Source of the DNA: a virus
DNA: 57,461 bases
IMG/VR virus record: IMGVR_UViG_3300017788_000030
Span: 1 to 57,461 of that record
Strand: one strand, 5' to 3'
The first letter of the stretch is position 1. Every line of letters starts with the position of its first letter. The translations under genes and the position numbers were made by a program. The notes beneath the pieces are model-generated. The model made no database searches. It was not told the origin of the DNA and saw nothing but the letters and a program-made list of their open reading frames with translations. This document shows positions 33,124 through 43,400 of the stretch, piece by piece.

Positions 33124-36100
33124 TTAATATGGTCTTGTTCCCATAGGTTTTGATGCAAATTGTATAAGTCTTGTCTGCATCTCTTTAATTGATTCTGCAA
33201 ATCTACGATTTTGTATTCTTATCGCATTATTAATATTTTTGATATTATCTGCTTGTTCTTTGTTATAAAAACCAATTTTTCTACTAAAAGTTCTAAGACT
33301 ATATTGTGTTGTAATACCACTATCTCCGATACTTATTTTTATGCTATTAACTATAGGACCAAGATAATCATTTAAATAACTTCCTAGAGTCCAATTTCTC
33401 AACATAATACCAGCTAATGTAATATCTCCGGTTTCTAATACTTGTTGATAACCATTATTTGTACCCACCATAGCTAGTGCTGCTTGATCAAGAGGAATCA
33501 TTCCTCCATATTCCCAAGGCACAAGAGTAGGATCAATTTTTATCTCAACTCCTCCTACTAGATTATTAATAAGTGCCACTAAACCTAAATTTGTTACAGC
33601 TTGACCAGGAAAAATATCACCAGCTATAGTACCGGGATGAGATACCCATGGTCCGTATGTCATAAGATTATTTCTTAAAGGAATAGCAGCAAATACGGGT
33701 TTGGCTGCTCTAGGATGCATATTTTGATCACCGTCTTTATTTACTAATCCAGCATACTCTCCATCCGGGCTGCTAATCCTTAAAAAGGCATTATCCGCAG
33801 CAAAAAATTGATTTAAATCAGGTCCTATTATCACATCAGCTTCTGCGGGTTCTTCGTCACCCAAAACCATTGCTGCTATAGCTGTACTAACGCCATTATC
33901 GTACATTCCGGATTTGATAAATACAGGACTAGGAAGTGCTAAAATAGCTCTTGGTGTACCTTTGGAAAAAGTAATTTGTGGATTACTACTACCTTCTTCT
34001 ACTGGTAATATTTGAGCTTTAGCATATATCTTATATAAATGACTAGTTGCGTTTCTAGGTACTCCATGAGCTGTTAAGCTTGGTAATATTGGACTAAAAC
34101 TGATTCTTCCTCCTGGCGGACCCTGGTCAGTTATTAAAGCCGTATACGGTATCATTATATAAGCATCTTGTGGTAAATTGTGTATCAAAGGAAAATAATA
34201 TCTATTAGCTAATGCTGGAGTAATACCAACAATTTGTAATGGATTTCTCAAACTAGTTCCTAGTATGGTTCTATTTTGCAAAGCCCATGGGGACAACGAA
34301 CTACTGTGCATTAAATTATTATTTTCAAAATACCTATAAGTGCCATTTCTGGTGGGTGGAACATCATATTCTGCTGAGTTATCAAAACCTAATAATGGTG
34401 GAATTTTACCATTCTCGCTTGCCAAAGACTGTGCTGCTAAACTATCAACTTCCATAACATCATCTATCATATTTCCAGGCTCTTCCCATCCATCTCCTAC
34501 TATACTATAATTATAAAGAGTATCTCCATTACTATTATTAGTATATTTAAGTAATTGTGGTAATCTTACAGCAAAATTTTTACCATAGTGTGTATCTCCA
34601 ATACTTTTAATAAACATTCTAATATTTTCTAATAAGTTACTTGTAGACTCCATACTCTGTTGGTATTGTCTTTCATTAAGTTCTGGATGCATTAGAGCAA
34701 AAGAAGATCCGGTATGATCCAATCCATAATTAAGAATTCTATTTTCGGGTATTAAAAATGTTACTAAAAATGCACTATAAAAGTTCATTACGGTCTGTAC
34801 ATAAGAAGCGTAAAATCCTTTACTTTTTAGCGTTAAATTCTCGCCGAAATAAGACTTAGCAAACAAATCAGAGACTGTTCTGCTTAGATAGTTAAATACT
34901 ATTTTGGATGTTGCAGTAGGTTTTCCTGACTCTATCATTACTTGCAAATGAAGATACCAAGCTTCATCACTAGCCATTGCTGCTCTTATTTCATCTTCTT
35001 CTATTACAAATTTCCCAGATGTAATGGATCCTCCAGTAGTATCACCTGCTAGTCCTCCTGGAGCTACAACAATACCAGGAAAAAGATTTCTAGCAACTTG
35101 TCCAGCAGCAGACCAGTTTCCGTCAGTTATATCATATTGTGTTGGAAAAAATGCTTGAATATCTCTAAAATCAACTACAATTTGTAAATTTCCTGTTTTT
35201 CTATCAAGATAAACTCGTCTATATTCGTTATTATTACTTTTACCAAAATATGGAGAAATAATATCTAGATATAAAGGATAACTATTTTGTGGAGCAATAG
35301 GCTCAATATTTAGTGCTGGTTTTATAGTATTAAGATAGGATCCTTTATTAATATTAGTACCATAAACAGTGGTTTGAATAGTATTAAAAGTATTATTTTC
35401 TTGAGCAAAAGCGGCGCCATAACCCCTACCCCATGGTTGCGCTCTATTACCTATGGGTCTTTGATTAGCGTGGTCGGGCATTCTATATGTATTATACAAA
35501 CTATTCTGTTGCGTAGAATTATTAGCAAAACTAGTGATCGGTACAAAACTGTCTAAAGCGGGCTCGTAAATTCTGTACCATCCCATTGATCCACCGGTAT
35601 ATGTATTAAACTGATGTATCCTTTCTTGAGCACCACCAACTAATACTGATCTAGTTTTTACATCTTGATATTCTTCTCCAAAGTTATAACTAACAACATT
35701 TTGTTGAAAAGTACTACCTAATATAAAACTTCTAATTGTATTAGGTTTGGGTTGTACATTTCGCGTAACTGTACGAATTTTTATAACTCCGCTATAACCT
35801 CCATTTTTTCCTTTCTCTAAAGGAATAAAATCTATAATAAAATCTAAACCAGCATTAGTACAACAATATTCAATAAAATTCATTATTGGCATTGTCTCTT
35901 CTGATATGTATATGCCAGGCGGAGGAGCAGGAACTTCTGATAAATCTAGTGCTAATAAAGATCTTGGTAAACCATCTACAGCAATAGGAGCATGTATTAA
36001 ACCCATTTCCGTAAATAGTAATGATGAGCCGTCCATATCAAAATTTATATTATGTGGATCTAGTAAACTTTGTGAGGTACGATCAAAAGGAGTTCTTGCT

Positions 36101-37140
36101 ACTATAGCTCCATACGGATTAAATGATGACTCTGCATCGATGCGACTTGCTTTTCCCCGACCGATCTGGTTTCCGTCTGGTGAGATAACAGCAGGCAAAG
36201 GTTCCAGCATTTCTACTAGTGCATAATATATATTACGAGCCAATACTCCTCGACCCTCAACAAATCCGCTACTACCAAGATTATTATTTTCTAGATGACC
36301 AAAAACATTAAATAGATTAGGTATATTTCCTTGGTAAACTGATCCATTATATCTTGAATTATATTTTGGCCAAGTAACATTAGGACAAGGATTAGGTCCG
36401 CACGGATATTTTAAATCTCCATATGGTACAGCTAAATTTTGTCTAGTCAAAGGTAATGCATTACTTGTGTTATCTATAATAGTACTAATACTACCATAGT
36501 ATTTTCCTAAAATTAGTTGACATCCATTCAGCAAAGAACTATAGCTGTTAATATCTACTTCATATTTTCCATTACTAAATGACCATTTTTTTATCATGCC
36601 GCCAAACCAAATATCCATAAATCTAAAAAATACAGGACAACCTATAATATCTAGATCAACAGAAGCCTCATTATTGCTATAGTCTCCTAAAAAACCAGGA
36701 TCATTACTGAACCAATGTTTTAAGGCAGGATTAGCCGGATCATCAAATCTATATCGTATATTTGATTTATGTGTTCTCCAACAATGTTTGCCAATATCTT
36801 TAAGAAATTGTGGTAATCTAAGATTATCACTCGATATTTTATCCCACTTTTCTTTTTCTTTTTGAAATACAGTTTGATGAAATGGAAGATCCACACTTTC
36901 ATTTACGTTAGGATTTTCAGTGTTAAGAACATTACTACTAGCTTTATTGTTAATATGAATTTTGTATGCTGCTATAGCAGGATGATTATGATGTCTATAT
37001 AAATCTTTGATCAAACTCACCCTGCAAGATGACACTTCTGATCCCCAACCCATATTCATATCGATATTAGTAACACTACACCCTAAAAAAAGTGTTTGGT
37101 TAAATGGTCCAGCTAATTGATAAGGATTATTACATGTCAT
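33124..37140 (-). CDS. Probable tail hub / baseplate protein (1,338 aa)
   Basis: The N-terminus FLGCSVTNIDMNMGWGSEVS followed by SCRVSLIKD resembles tail hub proteins, where a strand pair with Gly-Trp-Gly opens the ring domain. Around residues 418-450 there is ETMPIMNFIEYCCTNAGLDF leading into a long strand region (VIKIRTVTRNVQP), and the C-terminal 60 residues (NIKNINNAIRIQNRRFAESI) are helical and basic. At 1,338 aa it is far larger than phage hub proteins such as T4 gp27, so additional domains must be present. It lies after two paralogous tail proteins in the same transcription unit. Call is by position and the N-terminal motif, so moderately weak. Confidence 0.45.
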   Translation of the reverse strand: MTCNNPYQLAGPFNQTLFLGCSVTNIDMNMGWGSEVSSCRVSLIKDLYRHHNHPAIAAYKIHINNKASSNVLNTENPNVNESVDLPFHQTVFQKEKEKWDKISSDNLRLPQFLKDIGKHCWRTHKSNIRYRFDDPANPALKHWFSNDPGFLGDYSNNEASVDLDIIGCPVFFRFMDIWFGGMIKKWSFSNGKYEVDINSYSSLLNGCQLILGKYYGSISTIIDNTSNALPLTRQNLAVPYGDLKYPCGPNPCPNVTWPKYNSRYNGSVYQGNIPNLFNVFGHLENNNLGSSGFVEGRGVLARNIYYALVEMLEPLPAVISPDGNQIGRGKASRIDAESSFNPYGAIVARTPFDRTSQSLLDPHNINFDMDGSSLLFTEMGLIHAPIAVDGLPRSLLALDLSEVPAPPPGIYISEETMPIMNFIEYCCTNAGLDFIIDFIPLEKGKNGGYSGVIKIRTVTRNVQPKPNTIRSFILGSTFQQNVVSYNFGEEYQDVKTRSVLVGGAQERIHQFNTYTGGSMGWYRIYEPALDSFVPITSFANNSTQQNSLYNTYRMPDHANQRPIGNRAQPWGRGYGAAFAQENNTFNTIQTTVYGTNINKGSYLNTIKPALNIEPIAPQNSYPLYLDIISPYFGKSNNNEYRRVYLDRKTGNLQIVVDFRDIQAFFPTQYDITDGNWSAAGQVARNLFPGIVVAPGGLAGDTTGGSITSGKFVIEEDEIRAAMASDEAWYLHLQVMIESGKPTATSKIVFNYLSRTVSDLFAKSYFGENLTLKSKGFYASYVQTVMNFYSAFLVTFLIPENRILNYGLDHTGSSFALMHPELNERQYQQSMESTSNLLENIRMFIKSIGDTHYGKNFAVRLPQLLKYTNNSNGDTLYNYSIVGDGWEEPGNMIDDVMEVDSLAAQSLASENGKIPPLLGFDNSAEYDVPPTRNGTYRYFENNNLMHSSSLSPWALQNRTILGTSLRNPLQIVGITPALANRYYFPLIHNLPQDAYIMIPYTALITDQGPPGGRISFSPILPSLTAHGVPRNATSHLYKIYAKAQILPVEEGSSNPQITFSKGTPRAILALPSPVFIKSGMYDNGVSTAIAAMVLGDEEPAEADVIIGPDLNQFFAADNAFLRISSPDGEYAGLVNKDGDQNMHPRAAKPVFAAIPLRNNLMTYGPWVSHPGTIAGDIFPGQAVTNLGLVALINNLVGGVEIKIDPTLVPWEYGGMIPLDQAALAMVGTNNGYQQVLETGDITLAGIMLRNWTLGSYLNDYLGPIVNSIKISIGDSGITTQYSLRTFSRKIGFYNKEQADNIKNINNAIRIQNRRFAESIKEMQTRLIQFASKPMGTRPY

Positions 37141-37158
37141 GATTATTCTCTATTTAAA

Positions 37159-38781
37159 TTAACACGCTGAATATTCCCAAGTTATATTGTATGAAAAAGT
37201 ATTAGTATTAATATCTATATCTTGATTTTCTGATTTAACATATATATCATATACTAATGCAGAAGATAGTCCTAGTGAGGCTGGAGTTGGTTTATATCCA
37301 CTAATTTTTGCATTAATATCCTTTAGTATATTATTAGGAAATGAATATTTAGCAAGGCCGGTTGGCATGGGAAATGTGCCTACATAACTTAATGTTCTAC
37401 TACCAACACTAAAACTATTAGTAAAACCATATACTACTGGCCCTAGTCTACGACCAATAACTTTGGTCTCCTGATACCGTATAACAGGTAAAGTATCTTC
37501 TATAGATAAGGTTTCTACTAATGTTCCAGTAATTAATGGTCTGGGTCTAGTATCAAATTTTCTATTATATGTAATTTTACCATCATAGGGAAATAACTGT
37601 TCGGATGTAGATATTGGAAAATTGTTTAATAGCGCCGAATTAAAATTATTTCTAAATCTCAATGGTATCATACTTATGGCTTGTACCATATGCCCACTAG
37701 CTCTATTATATAGTAATGGTTCTATAATTTTCCATCCACTAACCGCATTTCTATATTTTGTAGTAGTTCTATAACTATCTACAACCCCATTATTAGTACC
37801 ATACCCAGCTTCAAAAAACCCTGATACGGGATTTTTAATATCATTTTGTCCACTAACGCCGATAGGGGGATTGGCATAATTTACAAAAGCAGCATATATT
37901 CCGGTTGCTGGTTCTAACCCTTGTATAGTACCATCCATATCTATAGTAATTTTATATTGTTTATCTAACGATACAGTAGCTTTAAAAGTGTCTAACCAAG
38001 CATCGTTTCCACTTTTGGCTATAAATGTATCTGTAATTTGATACGATCCATTAATTTCACTAACATCAAGAGATCTTTCTTGATTATATAATGTGAAAGT
38101 ACTTGGCGGAAACATACCTGTTAATGTTGCGTAGTTATCTCTATCATTTACCCACTTTTTAGCCCAATATAGAGACCCGCTAGATGATCCTATATTTATC
38201 CCGACAGCTCCTATTGTATGAGATATTTTGTATGTAGGCACAGGAACATTTTCATTCCTATCCCAAAACTGATTATCGAACAAAGATTCTAGTACATAGT
38301 TGTCTGTAACGGACTCTACAAAAGATCCTCTGCTATCATTTATCAACTGACTGCCACTACCAGAAACTGGTATTTTAAATATTATTGTATAATCAATAGT
38401 ATCTGCCCAATTATTTTGATTCTCAGAAAATACAATACTATCCACAATAGCAACAGAACCACTCACTAATGGTGGAGCACCCTTACATTGTACTATTAAT
38501 GACTTATAGTTATTAATTAATATTTGCTCTTTAAGATTACTAGCAGCCTCAAAAAGACCATTAATAGTATCATCACCCTGCGATGTTGATGATTTAGGAT
38601 CGTCTAATTCTGCTTTTCTTTTAACATAGCATATACCTTCTAAAGTAACAGTTCTTTCTGATGTTAAAAAGTCTCCCGCCGACGTGCGAGATCTAGATAG
38701 ATCAAATGATACTTTGGGAGTAGGATATCCGTCTTTTCCTTTGAAATTAAAATTTCCGTATCTAATCTCTACTTCTGCCAT
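37159..38781 (-). CDS. Tail structural protein, paralogue A (540 aa)
   Basis: This 540-aa beta-rich protein pairs with its upstream neighbour (38,791-40,407). Shared segments include the start NFNFKGKDGYPTPKVSFDL versus NFDFRASGLATPTLSIN, the motif IGAVG, INGSYQITDTF versus INGSYSITDIF, and GTIQGL. The ending YNITWEYSAC matches KNITWAYEIQ. Both look like a repeated two-domain tail component, such as tube- or baseplate-associated proteins. A ribosome site AGGA lies about 10 nt upstream. It is 9 nt from the paralogue, so the pair arose by tandem duplication. The biochemical role is unknown. Confidence 0.6.
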   Translation of the reverse strand: MAEVEIRYGNFNFKGKDGYPTPKVSFDLSRSRTSAGDFLTSERTVTLEGICYVKRKAELDDPKSSTSQGDDTINGLFEAASNLKEQILINNYKSLIVQCKGAPPLVSGSVAIVDSIVFSENQNNWADTIDYTIIFKIPVSGSGSQLINDSRGSFVESVTDNYVLESLFDNQFWDRNENVPVPTYKISHTIGAVGINIGSSSGSLYWAKKWVNDRDNYATLTGMFPPSTFTLYNQERSLDVSEINGSYQITDTFIAKSGNDAWLDTFKATVSLDKQYKITIDMDGTIQGLEPATGIYAAFVNYANPPIGVSGQNDIKNPVSGFFEAGYGTNNGVVDSYRTTTKYRNAVSGWKIIEPLLYNRASGHMVQAISMIPLRFRNNFNSALLNNFPISTSEQLFPYDGKITYNRKFDTRPRPLITGTLVETLSIEDTLPVIRYQETKVIGRRLGPVVYGFTNSFSVGSRTLSYVGTFPMPTGLAKYSFPNNILKDINAKISGYKPTPASLGLSSALVYDIYVKSENQDIDINTNTFSYNITWEYSAC

Positions 38782-38790
38782 ATTATATTC

Positions 38791-40407
38791 CTAGGATCTA
38801 GAATGCCGAGATTGTATCTCATAAGCCCATGTTATGTTTTTTTTAAAACTACCAGCAAAAGGATCATGAGTTTCTTTGTTAGTTATTTCCCAACTGACTA
38901 TGCGAGCTGCAGTTGATGAATATAATTTGTTAGGATTAAATTTTTCAATTATATTAATCATATTTGTTCTAATACTACTAGGTATATGCGCTATTGCCGA
39001 TCCTGTTACAGGCAATGTTACTGTATAATTGACTGTTCTTGTTGGCAAACTATATGTGGATATATCTTGTATAATAGGCATGCGTCGAAAAACTGTTTGA
39101 GCAACTCTTTCCCTAATCCCATAGTTGTCACTAATAGTAATTTGCTCTTCTATGGAATTAGGAAATAGATTAAGTGGCCTAGAATCATAAACAAATGTAT
39201 AAACAATACTACCATCTACTTTATTATGTTCTACGTTCGCACTAATCGGATCGGGATGAAGCCATGTTGTTCTTCCTCCAAGATTATTATTGCTATTAAA
39301 ATTTTGAAAAGTTGGTATTGGTAAAAAATTTCCACTAGAAAATGATGCAACCAAAGCTCTCTGATAAAAAGTATTATCTGTTAATAAAGTATTAAATTGT
39401 CCCGAAGCATTAACATATGCTATATTTCCAGTATGATTATTTGTTTGGAAAAAAAATGGTCTAAACGATGAACTAATATCCCAATACAAATTATCACTAT
39501 TAGTTGGTAGAGTTTTTAAGCCTTGTATTGTTCCATTAATTGTAATATTTCTATTGAATTTATCATCTAGTACACTAGCCACACTAAATGTTTCTGTAAA
39601 AAGAGGAGCGCCGACTCCGCTATATGACTTAAAAATATCTGTAATCGAATAAGATCCGTTGATGCTATCAGCTTCTATTGTACTAGATCTATCAGTTATA
39701 GATAAATTATTTAATACATTAAAAAAGGCTATATCTCTATATAGAAGACCAGTAACACAACTTTTAGCATTGTTTAATGCTCCTTCGTGTGTGGCTTTTC
39801 CAACTGCGCCAATTTTACGAGTAATAGTATATGGAATCCTAGAGTTCCCACTAGGAAACAGTCCACTTAATCCTGGGTCTCTTAGATATTCGCTAGAATC
39901 AGATGATTTTATTGTATACGAATTTTCTATACTAGAAACATAAACATCTGTTAAACCAGCATATCTGTGCTCGCCAGTAGGAGGTTTTTCAATTTGCAAG
40001 TCTATAGAATAATCTATTATTTGAACTAAATATTCGTCGGTTCTATTACTAAATTCTATTTTGTTAACTTTAGTTTTATCTTTAGCCTTATCGTCTAATA
40101 TATTAGAAAATAATGGATCACTACCACATAAAATCTCTAACTCTTTATAGTCCTCACTAAAAGATTTTTCCATACCACTAACCAAACTAGACATACTGCT
40201 CCAATTGGTCGGATTAGTGTTTTTCCAATTTCCGGTATCATTTAAGTTTCCGCTACCCCTAATCTGTCCCCTAAGAGATATATTTATTGTTTCTCCAATT
40301 ATTGCTCCGCCGTCCGTAAAATTAAAGGTACTATTTATCGATAGTGTTGGAGTAGCAAGCCCACTCGCTCTAAAATCAAAATTATTATACTTAATATTTG
40401 TTCCCAT
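38791..40407 (-). CDS. Tail structural protein, paralogue B (538 aa)
   Basis: This 538-aa protein is the upstream member of a tandem pair. Shared elements with paralogue A run through the length: an N-terminal NFDFRASG, LTDVYVSSIENSYTIKSS, RKIGAVGKATHEG, DSINGSYSITDIFKSYSG, TINGTIQGLKT and VYTFVYDSRPLNL, so the domain layout is collinear. Sequence identity is low, indicating an old duplication. It lies directly downstream of the fibre gene, with TAGGA about 11 nt before ATG. The product is likely a tail or baseplate component. Confidence 0.6.
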   Translation of the reverse strand: MGTNIKYNNFDFRASGLATPTLSINSTFNFTDGGAIIGETINISLRGQIRGSGNLNDTGNWKNTNPTNWSSMSSLVSGMEKSFSEDYKELEILCGSDPLFSNILDDKAKDKTKVNKIEFSNRTDEYLVQIIDYSIDLQIEKPPTGEHRYAGLTDVYVSSIENSYTIKSSDSSEYLRDPGLSGLFPSGNSRIPYTITRKIGAVGKATHEGALNNAKSCVTGLLYRDIAFFNVLNNLSITDRSSTIEADSINGSYSITDIFKSYSGVGAPLFTETFSVASVLDDKFNRNITINGTIQGLKTLPTNSDNLYWDISSSFRPFFFQTNNHTGNIAYVNASGQFNTLLTDNTFYQRALVASFSSGNFLPIPTFQNFNSNNNLGGRTTWLHPDPISANVEHNKVDGSIVYTFVYDSRPLNLFPNSIEEQITISDNYGIRERVAQTVFRRMPIIQDISTYSLPTRTVNYTVTLPVTGSAIAHIPSSIRTNMINIIEKFNPNKLYSSTAARIVSWEITNKETHDPFAGSFKKNITWAYEIQSRHSRS

Positions 40408-40431
40408 ATAAAATTATTCCTAATACAAAAA

Positions 40432-43400
40432 TTATACATCACTATTGTCGAAACTAATTCCGGAAGGCACAAAAACTTGATTAATATCAACTTCCACTGA
40501 CCATAGACCATTGTTCTCTGGTACACCGCTAGCAAAAACTCCTAATCTTTGAACATTAATGTTATTTCCATCATTCAAAATAGATACACCAATAGGATCT
40601 TTAGTGCTATAATCAACACCATAATATCTTTTTTGTGTAACAGTGTCACTACCTAGTTTTACTGTTGTACGAGTACCATTAGTATTTCTATAGCTGAGAA
40701 TAGCTCCTTTTAATTCTCCAGCAACAGCCCCATAACCATTTGGTGTACCATTACTAAATACTGCGCTATAATTAACTGTATAATTCCAAACAAAAGTTCT
40801 ATTATGATCTATAGGAACATTAGGATTAGCATCAGACAAATACTGTAAACTAATAGTATTATTTATATTAGCTGTACTATTTGCATTTTTGTGCCAATCT
40901 GCTAATAGTTCGCTACTAACATCTGCAAGAGTTCTTCCTCTCAGATAAAACTTGCTATGTTGTGAAGACCCTTTCCAATTATTAGTATTTCTTACCAACG
41001 ATCCGCCAGCGCTTACATGATTATTTCTACAAGAATTAAGTGATACATCATTACCAAATTCCATACCCAAAGTATTATCAGTATTATCTACAGATTGAGG
41101 AAAACGAAAACCTTTATTATGAATCCATTTTGCTCCGTCCCAAACTATCATTAACCCATTATCTGAAGCTCCTAAATTAATATTAGTACTAGTTGTGGTT
41201 GCTAATCTGATAGTCACAATTTCGTCGGAACTATTAGTTACTATATTAAGAGGATGTATACCACTAAATTGGTAATCTAAATCAATAGTATCCAAGCCTA
41301 CATTGCCCGCATTATCTATAATTTTTAGATATTTATTTATGCTATTGGCGCCTGGTATTGTTTTGCCAGGCGGAGTTAGTTGTAGTTCTTTGGCTCTAAT
41401 TTTTCCATCAATAACTAACTTTCCAGCCTCATACCAATACTTAGAATCTGATACAGATGATACTTGCCAATCATTTGTAACAGTATCAACACCAACACCC
41501 AAAGCGCCGCTATTAACAAAATATTGCAAACCCTTTTTACCAACTGCCTGACCGCTTTCTGCTATTATAAAATAATTACCACCAGCACCAGCATTATTAA
41601 ATACCGTATTTATATTTGTTGATGAACCAAGAATAATATTGTTAAAAGTATTGTTAGGCCCTTGCTGCAACACAGTTTCTGCCTGAGATGGAGGTTCTCC
41701 TGTTGTTCCAATAGTTATAGCTTGACTAATAGGATAATATCTTAAACTATTATTACCAGTAGAAGCATAAGATGAATGAGTAAATAATAAGCTATGTCTA
41801 TCAAAACTTTGACTCGACACGGCACCGTTGTTATTGACTTTTAAAATTGTACCAGTAAGATTAACAGGAAAAATTAAGCCACTAGCAACCGTTAGCCTGT
41901 TTAAGAATCCGGAAACTCCAGTCACGTTATGGATTCTGATTGAATTCTGGTCCACAATAGTTTTGATTAGATACACAGACTCATCTCCGTCAACCGGAGC
42001 TTGAACACCACTACCCTTAACAACAAAATCATAGCCATAATCACTACTCGGATTATTCAAAAACATTCCGCTAGGGCTAATAATAAGAATACGCTCTTCG
42101 ATAGAATCATCGTCTAAAATAAATGTTTGTTGAGAATCTCTGTCAGCTCTTAGATATACTATTTCTCTGGTATTGGTATTAAAATTAATATCTCTTATAC
42201 CACTACCGATTTTATCTGTTACTTTAAACAACAAGCCACTATTTTGACCCGATAAATTAACTGGAAATTGCCATGTAGCCTCTCCAGAAGCGTCTGCTAT
42301 TAAAGAGTAGCCAGAAACCGTAGATAATTTTACTCGTAGTCTATCTGTTGTTAATACTCCGCTCACATCTAATGTTGATCTCGGGGCTGTAGTATTTACT
42401 CCTACTCTATTAGTTGATAGATTTATCATCAATACTCTATCATTATTAGCTCCTCCAGCATTACTACTATTAAAATATACTCCTTGTTGATAAGTTCCAG
42501 TATTAAAAACTATCTTTTCGTTATCGAAGAATAGTTTGTTTAAATTGCTGCTTCCAATTTGTACAGTATTATTGTAGTAACCCTTAATACCATTTCCTAT
42601 GGCAATATGATTCACTCCAGAAATAATATTACTATATCCTAGAACTAAACCACTACTATGAGTATATCTATTATTATTACCAACTACCGTGGTATAATTT
42701 CCATATAGTGGATTAGTAATAAGATCTGTGGTATCATTACCATCTTGGAAAGCTAATACATATCCAGTATCATAACCAGCGTACAAATCAGCAAAACACT
42801 CATCGCAAGCACTACCATCTCCATGAACAACGTCGTCAAATGTGGTTTTAACATAATAATCAACAGTATTGGATTGTGTAATATCGGCATTTACAACCAA
42901 TGTGGTAATATAATTACTATTTGTATTCTGTTTAATAATACCCAATGGTAATTCTGTTGTTGGATCTACACCATCTAAAATTGTTCGTACATAACAAGCC
43001 GTATTTTTTGATGCAGGAGAGAACAGGCATGTGAGAACTCTGTCTCCTGGCCCAAAATCATTTATATTTCCGATAATAACAATATTTGTTCCTGATACTC
43101 TGCATGGATATCTAACTAAGCCCACAGTATTATTATTACCATAAACACTATTGAGTGGCCCATATACTTCATTATTGTATCCTATACTTATACCACTGAC
43201 TATAACTTCATTAGGACCTATCACAATATTCCCACTACCAAATACCTGATTTCTTTCGCTGGATGTATTTACGGACAATGAATTACTACCTATAATATCA
43301 TTATATGATCCGAGAATAGAAATATTATTTCCTATAACAAAATTACTATTACCTAAATTTTGTATATTATTACCATCCAAATTAGTATATGACCCCAAAG

